Below are positions 15,320 through 23,296 of a DNA stretch of 64,000 nt, in pieces (position 1 is the first letter of the stretch; every line of letters starts with the position of its first letter). The stretch comes from SZUA-584 sp041656035 (GTDB lineage: Bacteria; Bacillota; Clostridia; Christensenellales; SZUA-584). The DNA is taken from the NCBI GenBank assembly GCA_964586785.1, contig CAZPHS010000007.1:15561-79560 (forward strand). Direction: 5' to 3'. The translations under genes and the position numbers were made by a program. Below the pieces are notes generated by a model. That model saw only the letters and a program-made list of their open reading frames with translations. It was not told the DNA's origin and made no database searches.

Positions 15320-17221
15320 TTATTCCAGCTCGGAAAGCCACATTTGCACATCGGCGTCGGACGGCATTCTCCAGCCTGTGCGGGGAGACAACGATACGCT
15401 GCCAACTTTAGGGCCGTCCGGCATACACGAACGTTTAAATTGGGACGAGAAAAATCTGCGGTAGAATTTTCTTAACCGCTCTTTAATAAAGCTTTCGTCA
15501 AACTCGCTAAAAGCGTGATTTGCCAGCAGAAGTATTTTACGCGGCGTCATTTCAAACCTGAGCATATAATACATGAAAAAATCATTAAGCTCATACGGTC
15601 CTATCTGCTCTTGAGTGTCCTGCCGCATACCTTTATCATCGGGTGGCAAAAGCTCAGGCGACGGGGGTATGGCGACAATTTCTTTCATTATTTGATTAAG
15701 AGTATTATCATTGCGCGATAAGTACAAAACCATCTGGCGTATAAGCGTTTTCGCAACTCCGGCGTTAACGCCGTACATGGAAATCTGATCGCCCGCGTAT
15801 GTGCAGAATCCGAGCGCCAGTTCGGATAAATCGCCAGTCCCCACAACGATGCCGTTGTTTTTATTGGCCAAACCCATAAGCACTTGGGTGCGTTCGCGCG
15901 CCTGCGCGTTTTCAAATGTTATATCGGCTTCCCCGCCGTGCCCTAAATCCTCAAGATGCGCTTTTGTCGCCGGAGCAATGTTTATTTCAACAAGTGTCGC
16001 GCCTGCCGCTTTAACAAGCCTTCTTGCGATATACTGTGTAATATCGGTGCTGCCAAGCCCCGGCATAACAACGCCGGTAACCGCGCTTTCCAAAAGGCCT
16101 GCGCGCTTTGCCGCTTCGCGGGAAACCATAAGAGCCAGCGCGGAATCAAGCCCTCCCGATACGCCTACAATTAAGTTTTTTGATCCTATGTGCAAAAGTC
16201 TTTTGGTTAATGCCGTAACCTGTATATCAAAAACCTCTCGGCAGCGCAAATTTCGCTTTTGTATGTCTTCCGGAACGAACGGCGTTTTTTCAAAGGTCCT
16301 GAATTTCGGCGAAACCTGCGCGGCTTCAAATTGCACCTTTCTGTATTGGCCGCCCGAATTGTCGGCGATAAAAGTGTTTTTTAATATACGGTCGTGAGTT
16401 AAGCGGTGCAAATCAAATTCCGTAATATTGATATGAGAGTCGAATCTAAATCGGGGCGAACTTAATAATGTTTTTCCGTTTTCGGCAATTATGGCATGTC
16501 CCCCGAAAACCGTGTCGGTTGTGGATTCCCCCGGACCGGCGGACACATATAAAAAGCCTCCTATAAAACGTCCGGACTGCTGTTTTACAAGCTCCTCGCG
16601 GTATTCGCTTTTTCCGGCGGATTCGGCGCTTGCGGAGATATTAATAAAAACTGCCGCGCCCGCCATCGCCTGATACGCGTGCGGCGGAAAAGGAACCCAC
16701 AAATCCTCACACAGCTCTATACCAATCAGCAAACCGCGTATGCGCGGGCACTCGAACAGTATATCAATTCCAAAGGGCGCGTCTTGCCCGCAAATATTTA
16801 TTGTTTGGTTTACTATGTTAATTCCCGACGCGAACCAACGCTGTTCGCAGTATTCCGAATAGTTTGGAATAAACGCTTTTGGTATAACGCCTAAAATACG
16901 TCCGGATTGTATGGCTATAGCGGCGTTATAAAGCTTATTGGACGAATAAACCGGCATACCTATAACCGCCATAACTTTCGTATGCTTAGTTTCCTCCAGT
17001 AACTCTTGGAGCATTTTTTCGCTTTGTTCAAGCAGGCTCGCTTGCCTGAAAAGGTCTCCGAGAGTATACGAGGTAATGGACAGTTCCGGAAAGGCGGCTA
17101 TCGATACGCCGTTTTGCTGCGCTTTGATTATCATAGCCGATATATTCTCTTTATTTTTACGCAGATTGCCCACGGTTACCGCGGGCACAGCCGCCGCAAC
17201 TCTAATAAGCCCGCTGTTCAT
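15320..17221 (-). CDS. nadE: Glutamine-dependent NAD+ synthetase
   Basis: Makes NAD+ from deamido-NAD+, ATP and glutamine. 633 residues, the long fused form. The N-terminal nitrilase-type glutaminase has its catalytic triad region visible (Glu in FPELSITSY, about residue 46; Cys in GIELCEDLW). The C-terminal NAD synthase has the PP-loop GVSGGLDSALAL and downstream GTGDLSELALGFCTYAGD. The start was moved six codons in, where GGAGG stands 6-8 bases before ATG. It converges on the LCP gene with only 23 bases between stops. The next gene upstream is an orphan binding protein, 25 bases away. Confidence 0.96.
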   Translation of the reverse strand: MNSGLIRVAAAVPAVTVGNLRKNKENISAMIIKAQQNGVSIAAFPELSITSYTLGDLFRQASLLEQSEKMLQELLEETKHTKVMAVIGMPVYSSNKLYNAAIAIQSGRILGVIPKAFIPNYSEYCEQRWFASGINIVNQTINICGQDAPFGIDILFECPRIRGLLIGIELCEDLWVPFPPHAYQAMAGAAVFINISASAESAGKSEYREELVKQQSGRFIGGFLYVSAGPGESTTDTVFGGHAIIAENGKTLLSSPRFRFDSHINITEFDLHRLTHDRILKNTFIADNSGGQYRKVQFEAAQVSPKFRTFEKTPFVPEDIQKRNLRCREVFDIQVTALTKRLLHIGSKNLIVGVSGGLDSALALMVSREAAKRAGLLESAVTGVVMPGLGSTDITQYIARRLVKAAGATLVEINIAPATKAHLEDLGHGGEADITFENAQARERTQVLMGLANKNNGIVVGTGDLSELALGFCTYAGDQISMYGVNAGVAKTLIRQMVLYLSRNDNTLNQIMKEIVAIPPSPELLPPDDKGMRQDTQEQIGPYELNDFFMYYMLRFEMTPRKILLLANHAFSEFDESFIKERLRKFYRRFFSSQFKRSCMPDGPKVGSVSLSPRTGWRMPSDADVQMWLSELE

Positions 17222-17246
17222 AATTAAACCTCCACGCAATAAAGCT

Positions 17247-18119
17247 TTAGTTTTCTATTAAAGCATAATTGGTCAGTTTCCATTTTACCATTAGTTCGTC
17301 CAGCGTTCCATCGGTTTTCATGGCGTTAATCGCGTCGTTTACAGCCCTGTAAAAAGCGCCCAGATTTTCGGTTACCTCAACACTGTATTGATTCGGCATA
17401 AAGAATTCGGGAAGTATTTTCATTCCTCTTATACCGAATAATTTAAGCATATTTTCGCCGGCGCATACTCCGTCGGCAAAACCGTTGCGCAGCGCCGCCA
17501 CCGCTTCCGGGTACGACGCGTAAATTTTAATTTGGACGTTAACATTCAAAGTGTTAAAATACTCCTCAACTTTGGTTATCCCTTCGGTTTCCTGCGCCTG
17601 CGGCGTGCCGTATACAATGGCTACCGTACCGCCGTCAATATCAAGCACGCTGCCTAAAGTATCATTTATAACAAGTATGGCTGACGCGTCGGAATAATAT
17701 GATGATGTATAATTGACGCCGCTTATATTTGTTGCCGCGGACGCGGTAAGCGCAATATCGATATCACTGCGCCTTAACATGGCGTTTTTTGTTTTAGAGG
17801 TTACTTCAACAAAATTAACAATAATATCGTCTTTGAAAACACGGTTTACAATTTCGTCCGCTATATCCTTCTCATAACCTTCAAATTCGGATGTTTGCTC
17901 ATTAAAACTGCTAAGCGGCCCAAGGTCGCTTCTTAAGCCTATATTTATAATACCCTTAGACAATACCGCGTTAACCGAGTTGGACGTTTCGGCTTTTTTT
18001 CCGGCCGAAGACAAAATAACGTATAAAACCGCGAGCAAAATAACCGCGCAGACTGATATTAAAATTATTCTTATATGCTTTTGTTTTAAAATCCAGAAAC
18101 GTCTTCTTTTGTATCTCAA
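17247..18119 (-). CDS. Family 3 solute-binding protein, membrane-anchored, orphan
   Basis: 290 residues, predicted to bind an amino acid or similar polar ligand outside the membrane. A basic N-terminus precedes a transmembrane helix at about 17-38, and there is no lipobox, so it is tethered by an uncleaved helix. The SBP_bac_3 fold follows: GIINIGLRSDLGPLSSFNE, FEGYEKDIADEIVNRVF, DIALTASAAT and VYGTPQAQE, ending DGTLDELMVKWKL. No ABC permease or ATPase gene is adjacent, so it may serve a distant transporter or act as a sensor. The start is TTG with AAGGGGA before it. An unusual structured leader precedes it (18142-18329). Confidence 0.85.
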   Translation of the reverse strand: MRYKRRRFWILKQKHIRIILISVCAVILLAVLYVILSSAGKKAETSNSVNAVLSKGIINIGLRSDLGPLSSFNEQTSEFEGYEKDIADEIVNRVFKDDIIVNFVEVTSKTKNAMLRRSDIDIALTASAATNISGVNYTSSYYSDASAILVINDTLGSVLDIDGGTVAIVYGTPQAQETEGITKVEEYFNTLNVNVQIKIYASYPEAVAALRNGFADGVCAGENMLKLFGIRGMKILPEFFMPNQYSVEVTENLGAFYRAVNDAINAMKTDGTLDELMVKWKLTNYALIEN

Positions 18120-18141
18120 AATAATTCCCCTTATTAAAATA

Positions 18142-18165
18142 CGGGGAGGTTATAAAGCCTCCCCG
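18142..18165 (-). terminator. Stem-loop ahead of the solute-binding protein gene
   Basis: CGGGGAGG and CCTCCCCG form an 8-bp GC-rich stem with an 8-base loop. Read leftward it is followed by TATTTTAAT, a moderately U-rich tail, then the gene's Shine-Dalgarno. It could be a leaky terminator or attenuator between a promoter near 18300 and the gene. Confidence 0.5.
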
Positions 18166-18248
18166 AATCCGGCATATTCCTTCGATAATCTTATAGCCCC
18201 CTCTACGCGCTGCAAACCAACACTAACATCGAAAGAAGGAATACGCAT
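18150..18248 (-). CDS. Possible 32-residue leader peptide
   Basis: A short frame between gyrA and the binding-protein gene starts MRIPSFDVSVGLQRVEGAI and ends inside the stem-loop at 18142-18165. Its ribosome-binding site is weak (CGGGA, about 6 bases). An extended frame would begin right at the promoter. I recognise no family. It is given because a promoter precedes it and a terminator-like hairpin closes it, but it may be non-coding leader RNA. Confidence 0.25.
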   Translation of the reverse strand: MRIPSFDVSVGLQRVEGAIRLSKEYAGFGEAL

Positions 18249-18300
18249 ATTTATCCCGGTCTTATTATGAATACCGCCGCGATACGAATTATTTATTCGC

Positions 18301-18329
18301 ATTGTACAACATATGGTATACATTTGCAA
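18301..18329 (-). promoter_or_regulatory. Probable promoter ahead of the binding-protein leader
   Basis: On the minus strand TTGCAA (18329-18324) and TACAAT (18306-18301) are 17 bases apart. Transcription would start near 18294, giving a leader of about 175 bases before the TTG start at 18119. gyrA therefore need not drive this gene. Confidence 0.5.
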
Positions 18330-18371
18330 GAGCCCCCACAAAAATATGCGTTCCTTAATTATATTAATGGT

Positions 18372-20813
18372 TCAGCTTTCGTCATTCTCTTCTTCTTCTT
18401 CCGGCTTGACAAGAGCGGCGGATACCACATGTGTTTCGTCGTCGACATTCATCAGCCGAACGCCCTGGGTATCTCTGCCGTACACCGATATTTCGCCGAC
18501 CTTTGTGCGGATAATTATACCCGCGTCATTAATAAGCATCAAGTCCTCGTTTCCCTCCACAATGCCTATAACGCACAGATCGCCTGTTTTCTCCGTTATA
18601 TTCAGCGTTTTTATTCCTATACCGCCTCTTCTTTGAAGCTTATATTCGGATATGGGAGTGCGTTTCCCGTAGCCGTTTTGAGTAACAACAAGCACATCGC
18701 TGTCCCGTTTTACCACGCTTGCGCCTATAACGCTGTCACCGTCACGTAAAGTTATGGCTTTAACGCCCATAGCCGTGCGCCCCATGTCTCTTACATCGTC
18801 TTCTGAAAATTTAATTGACATGCCTTTTGTTGTGCCTACGATTAACTCATCGCTGCCGCTTGTTAAAAGAACGCCTATAAGCTCGTCGCCGTCCCTTAAC
18901 CCAATGGCAATAAGCCCCGATTGGCGAATATTTTTAAACGCGCTTGCCGATGTCTTTTTAATAATACCGTTCTTTGTAACCAGCGCCAGCATGGTGTCCT
19001 CGTCCGCTTCCATAACCGGAAACACGGCCGAAACCTTCTCTCCCGCGTCAAGAGACAGAAGATTTACAATAGCTATACCTTTGGCCGTCCGTCCCGTTTC
19101 GGGAAGCTCGTAGCATTTACGGCGGTATACCTTGCCCATATTCGTAAAGAAAAGAAGCTGACTGTGGGTAGAGGTAATTATTACGTGCTCGGCAAAGTCT
19201 TCTTCACGCGCCGTAAGACCGGTAACGCCTTTACCGCCGCGTTTCTGGGTGCGGTAAGCGTCGGAACGTATTCTTTTGATATATCCGAAATGAGTAAGCG
19301 TTACCACCATTTCTTCTTCCTGTATAAGCTCGTCAAGGTCTATATCGTCCGCGGAAAAAGTAATTTCAGTCCGGCGGTCGTCGGCGTATTTCTGCTTTAT
19401 CTCGAGCAGCTCCTGCTTTATAATATCAAGCACCATCTGCGGTGTGGCAAGCATCAGATTCAAATAAGCGATACGCTCTATAAGCTTTTCGTATTCGCTT
19501 TGAATCTTGTCCCTCTCAAGGCCTGTAAGCCTTTGCAGGCGCATGTCGAGTATCGCCTGAGCCTGTTTGTCGCTTAACGCGAAACGGGTCGTTAAAGAGT
19601 TTTTCGCGGTCGGCACATCCGGCGATTTTTTAATAAGCTCCACTATCTCGTCTATGTTGTCAAGAGCGATTATCAGCCCTTTGAGTATATGCGCGCGCGC
19701 CTGCGCTTTTTCAAGCTCATGCCTTGTGCGCCGCACAACAACGTCCTTTTGGTGTTCGATATAATGAAACAAAAGCTCCTTTAGGTTAAGAACCTTAGGC
19801 TCGCCGTCTACAAGCGCCAGCATTATAACGCCGAAGGTATCCTGCATCTGTGTGTGTTTATACAGGCGGTTTAACACCACATTGGCGTTTACGTCTCTTT
19901 TAAGCTCTATAACGATACGCATACCGCTTTTGTCACTCTCGTCGCGTATATCGGATATGCCGTCTAAATGCTTATCCTGAACGAGGTCCGCAATACGCGA
20001 TATAAGCGCGGCTTTGTTTACCTGGTAAGGCAGTTCGGTAACGATTATGCGCTGCCTTCCGGCTTTAAACTCTTCTATTTCGGCATGGGCGCGCACACAA
20101 ATTTTGCCGCGGCCGGTATGATACGCCTGCGATATGCCTGCGGTGCCCATAACAATACCGCCTGTAGGGAAATCCGGACCTTTTATGTACTGCATAAGAG
20201 AGTTTACGTCCGCATCGGCGTCATCTATAAGGCATAATGTGGCGTCAATGACTTCCGCAAGGTTATGGGGCGGTATGTTGGTCGCCATTCCCACCGCTAT
20301 TCCGCCTGTTCCGTTTATAAGAAGGTTCGGGAATTTTGCCGGCATCACCGCGGGCTGCATAAGCGTTTCGTCAAAGTTCGGCGTAAAATCCACAGTGTCT
20401 TTTTCTATATCGCGCAGCAGCTCCATGGCGATAGGAGAGAGCCGCGCCTCCGTATAACGCATCGCGGCGGGAGCGTCGCCGTCCACGCTTCCAAAGTTTC
20501 CGTGTCCGCTTACCAAAAGGTGCCTTGTGGAAAAATCCTGCGCCATACGTACCATAGCCATATAAACCGCGGAATCACCATGGGGATGGTACTTGCCCAG
20601 AACATCGCCCACTATGCGCGCGCTCTTGCGGAAAGGCTTATCCGGAGCGAGCGCAAGTTCGCTCATCGAATATAGTATACGGCGGTGTACGGGCTTTAAG
20701 CCGTCCCGCACATCCGGCAGCGCGCGGTTTATAATAACCGCCATCGCGTATGAGATAAAAGATGTTTTCATCTCTTTTTCTATATCTATAGGTAATATTG
20801 ATTTTCTTTCCAT
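18372..20813 (-). CDS. gyrA: DNA gyrase subunit A
   Basis: Breakage-rejoining subunit of gyrase. 813 residues. The catalytic tyrosine lies in AAMRYTEAR (Tyr about 120). The winged-helix region holds VGDVLGKYHPHGDSAVY (quinolone pocket, Ser about 81), and the six-bladed C-terminal DNA-wrapping domain includes the GyrA-box QRRGGKGVTG. Oddly, the residue four after that Ser, Asp87 in E. coli and Glu in Bacillus, is Met (codon at 20559-20561). The start follows AGGAGG. It lies 13 bases downstream of gyrB, in an operon. The C-terminus is an acidic tail, usual for the protein. Confidence 0.98.
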   Translation of the reverse strand: MERKSILPIDIEKEMKTSFISYAMAVIINRALPDVRDGLKPVHRRILYSMSELALAPDKPFRKSARIVGDVLGKYHPHGDSAVYMAMVRMAQDFSTRHLLVSGHGNFGSVDGDAPAAMRYTEARLSPIAMELLRDIEKDTVDFTPNFDETLMQPAVMPAKFPNLLINGTGGIAVGMATNIPPHNLAEVIDATLCLIDDADADVNSLMQYIKGPDFPTGGIVMGTAGISQAYHTGRGKICVRAHAEIEEFKAGRQRIIVTELPYQVNKAALISRIADLVQDKHLDGISDIRDESDKSGMRIVIELKRDVNANVVLNRLYKHTQMQDTFGVIMLALVDGEPKVLNLKELLFHYIEHQKDVVVRRTRHELEKAQARAHILKGLIIALDNIDEIVELIKKSPDVPTAKNSLTTRFALSDKQAQAILDMRLQRLTGLERDKIQSEYEKLIERIAYLNLMLATPQMVLDIIKQELLEIKQKYADDRRTEITFSADDIDLDELIQEEEMVVTLTHFGYIKRIRSDAYRTQKRGGKGVTGLTAREEDFAEHVIITSTHSQLLFFTNMGKVYRRKCYELPETGRTAKGIAIVNLLSLDAGEKVSAVFPVMEADEDTMLALVTKNGIIKKTSASAFKNIRQSGLIAIGLRDGDELIGVLLTSGSDELIVGTTKGMSIKFSEDDVRDMGRTAMGVKAITLRDGDSVIGASVVKRDSDVLVVTQNGYGKRTPISEYKLQRRGGIGIKTLNITEKTGDLCVIGIVEGNEDLMLINDAGIIIRTKVGEISVYGRDTQGVRLMNVDDETHVVSAALVKPEEEEENDES

Positions 20814-20826
20814 TACATGCCGCCTC

Positions 20827-22731
20827 CTATACGTCCAGATTTACAACAAGCTTGGCGTTTTGTTCTATAAATTCCCGTCGCGGCTCAACCGCGTCGCCCA
20901 TCAGTATTGTAAATATTTCTTCCGCTTCAATCGCGTTTTCAAGCGTAACCTTAAGAAGCGTTCTTTTCTCGGGGTCCATAGTGGTGTCCCAAAGCTGCTC
21001 GGGATTCATCTCGCCAAGCCCTTTATAACGCTGTATGGCAACGCCGTCACGCCCTATTTCGCCAAGGTAATCTTCAAGCGCGGCGTCGCTGTATATATAT
21101 TTTTCAGTTTTATTTTTGGTTACCTTATAAAGCGGCGGCTGTGCTATGTACACGTGCCCCGCGTCGATAAGCTCGCGCATGTACCGGTAAAAAAAAGTAA
21201 GAAGCAGTATACGTATATGGCTGCCGTCAACGTCCGCGTCCGTCATGCATATAATGCGGTTGTAGCGCAGCTTGGATACATCGAATTCTTCGCCTATACC
21301 CGCCCCGAAGGCGGTCGCCATTGCGCGTATTTCGTTATTGGCAAGCGCTTTATCCTGCCGGGTTTTTTCAACATTAAGAATTTTGCCGCGCAGAGGAAGT
21401 ATCGCCTGGAAACGGCGGTCTCTGCCCTGTTTGGCGCTTCCGCCGGCGCTGTCGCCCTCAACTATAAAAATCTCGCATTTTTCCGCGTCTCTTTCGCTGC
21501 AGTCGGCGAGCTTGCCGGGAAGAGAAGCGCTCTCAAGCGCGGATTTGCGCCTTGTCAATTCCCGCGCCTTGCGCGCGGCCTCGCGTGCGTGACGCGCTAT
21601 AAGACATTTGCCGACTATCTCTCGCGCAACGGAGGGGTTTTCCTCAAGGAACGCCTTTAATTCCTGCCCCAAAGCGCCGTCAACTAAAGGGCGCACTTCG
21701 CTGTTGCCAAGCTTTGTTTTTGTCTGGCCCTCAAATTGCGGCTCGTGTATTTTTACGCTTACAACGGCGGTTAATCCCTCGCGTATGTCTTCGCCCGAAA
21801 GGTTTTCTTCCTTTTCTTTTATCAGGTTAAACCGGCGCGCGTAATCGTTTATAACACGCGTTAAACCCGATTTGAAACCCAAAAGATGCGTTCCGCCCTC
21901 GTGAGTGGGTATATTGTTCGCGTATGTGAAAATGTTTTCGTTGTAAGATTCGTTGTACTGCATGGCAATCTCAACAACGGTGCCGTCCTTTTCTGAACAA
22001 AAGTAAATTGGCTGCGGATGAAGCGCGGTTTTGTTTTTGCCCAAATACTTGACAAATTCTATTATACCGCCTTCGAAGCAGTAATCGTAATGCTTACCGG
22101 TGCGCTCGTCGTCTATTATTATACGAACGCCTTTGTTTAAAAAGGCCAGTTCGCGCATACGCGCGCGCAGCGTGTCAAACACAAAATCAACCGTTTCAAA
22201 AATCTGCGTATCCGGCCAGAACTGTATCATTGTTCCGGTATTGTCGGTTTTGCCTACGATTTCTATTTCGCCTTGGGCTTCGCCGCGAATAAATGTCATG
22301 CTGTAGACGCTGCCGTTGCGGTAAACCTGCGCAATCAGCTTTTGAGATAAGGCATTGACTACCGAAACACCCACGCCGTGAAGCCCTCCGGATACTTTAT
22401 ATCCTTCCCCGCCAAACTTGCCGCCGGCATGAAGCATGGTTAAAGCAACCTCGAGCGCGGATTTGCCCACCTTTTGCTGCGTGCCGACAGGTATGCCGCG
22501 CCCGTTGTCCGATATGCAGGCGCTGCCGTCGCATTTTAAGGTTACGGTAATTTTATCGCAGTAGCCCGCCATAGCTTCGTCAACCGAGTTGTCAACCACT
22601 TCGTATACAAGATGGTGCAAGCCCCGCTCGTCCGTAGAGCCGATGTACATACCCGGTCTTTTTCGCACGGGCTCTAGGCCTTCCAGCACTTGTATTTGTG
22701 AAGCGTCGTAATTTTGCTTGATTTTTTGCAT
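20827..22731 (-). CDS. gyrB: DNA gyrase subunit B
   Basis: ATPase subunit of gyrase, supplying energy for negative supercoiling. 634 residues. GHKL ATP-binding motifs are seen as VDNSVDEAMAGYC, DNGRGIPVG and GLHGVGVSVVNALS. The TOPRIM domain contains EGDSAGGSAKQGRDR and DADVDGSHIRILLL. The C-terminus ends FIEQNAKLVVNLDV, the regular bacterial end. AAGGAGAG precedes the ATG. remB lies 93 bases upstream, reproducing the Bacillus yaaB-gyrB-gyrA order although recF and the dnaAN link are lost here. Confidence 0.98.
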   Translation of the reverse strand: MQKIKQNYDASQIQVLEGLEPVRKRPGMYIGSTDERGLHHLVYEVVDNSVDEAMAGYCDKITVTLKCDGSACISDNGRGIPVGTQQKVGKSALEVALTMLHAGGKFGGEGYKVSGGLHGVGVSVVNALSQKLIAQVYRNGSVYSMTFIRGEAQGEIEIVGKTDNTGTMIQFWPDTQIFETVDFVFDTLRARMRELAFLNKGVRIIIDDERTGKHYDYCFEGGIIEFVKYLGKNKTALHPQPIYFCSEKDGTVVEIAMQYNESYNENIFTYANNIPTHEGGTHLLGFKSGLTRVINDYARRFNLIKEKEENLSGEDIREGLTAVVSVKIHEPQFEGQTKTKLGNSEVRPLVDGALGQELKAFLEENPSVAREIVGKCLIARHAREAARKARELTRRKSALESASLPGKLADCSERDAEKCEIFIVEGDSAGGSAKQGRDRRFQAILPLRGKILNVEKTRQDKALANNEIRAMATAFGAGIGEEFDVSKLRYNRIICMTDADVDGSHIRILLLTFFYRYMRELIDAGHVYIAQPPLYKVTKNKTEKYIYSDAALEDYLGEIGRDGVAIQRYKGLGEMNPEQLWDTTMDPEKRTLLKVTLENAIEAEEIFTILMGDAVEPRREFIEQNAKLVVNLDV

Positions 22732-22824
22732 GGTACTCTCCTTAAGTAAAAACTTTTATCGCAACGGTTTATGCTTTCCAATAAAAGCGCGCCGTTATTT
22801 TATTGTCTAAAAAAGACGCCCGCT

Positions 22825-23067
22825 TTACTGTGAGCGCTTATAAAGAGTCGCCGGTGATAACGGTGAATAATAAATAAAATCTTTGTTCAAGAACCGCGAA
22901 ATAATAACCGATTTAACGTTATAGTCTTCAATGTATATCGTATGCGCGCGATCGCTCAGCTTTTTTAAAAAAGCGTTGGTGTCATTGTTTATCATAGCTT
23001 CTTTATAATCAAGTATAAGTACAATATTTTTTAGCGGCACAGTCGCGTCTTTGCCTATATGAAGCAT
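22825..23067 (-). CDS. remB: RemB/YaaB-like DUF370 protein
   Basis: 80 residues. The N-terminal MLHIGKDATVPLKNIVLILDYKEA and C-terminal YYSPLSPATLYKRSQ match the DUF370 proteins RemA/RemB, small ring-forming DNA-associated regulators linked to biofilm genes in Bacillus. Its place directly before gyrB is the conserved yaaB position, so RemB is the better name than RemA. GGAGGGT precedes the ATG. Whether it binds DNA here cannot be told. Confidence 0.87.
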   Translation of the reverse strand: MLHIGKDATVPLKNIVLILDYKEAMINNDTNAFLKKLSDRAHTIYIEDYNVKSVIISRFLNKDFIYYSPLSPATLYKRSQ

Positions 23068-23296
23068 TAAAATTTACCCTCCGGTCGTCCTTTTGTTTGC
23101 TGGTATATCGCGATTATAATAAATACAAATCTAAATCTACAATATTATATATATTATAGTCTAAATCTTAGAATTTTAAAAGTAAAAAGTATGGTTTGTT
23201 ACACATGGCGTTTTGGTTTTTTTAGATGAAAGCCCGTGTTGCGAACGGGCAAAAAAACAGATATACTGCTTGTATATTATAGCCAAGGAGAAAATG

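Noticed and set aside
18921..19577. 218-codon plus-strand frame in gyrA
   Set aside because: Antisense shadow of the gyrA wrapping domain.
20593..21660. Open plus-strand frame of about 355 codons opposite gyrA/gyrB
   Set aside because: Antisense of highly conserved gyrase genes; no ribosome-binding site, low-complexity basic composition and no family match.
23098..23293. Possible purine riboswitch before purL
   Set aside because: The three-way-junction core sequences are absent; only a 6-bp hairpin (23232-23250) was found.
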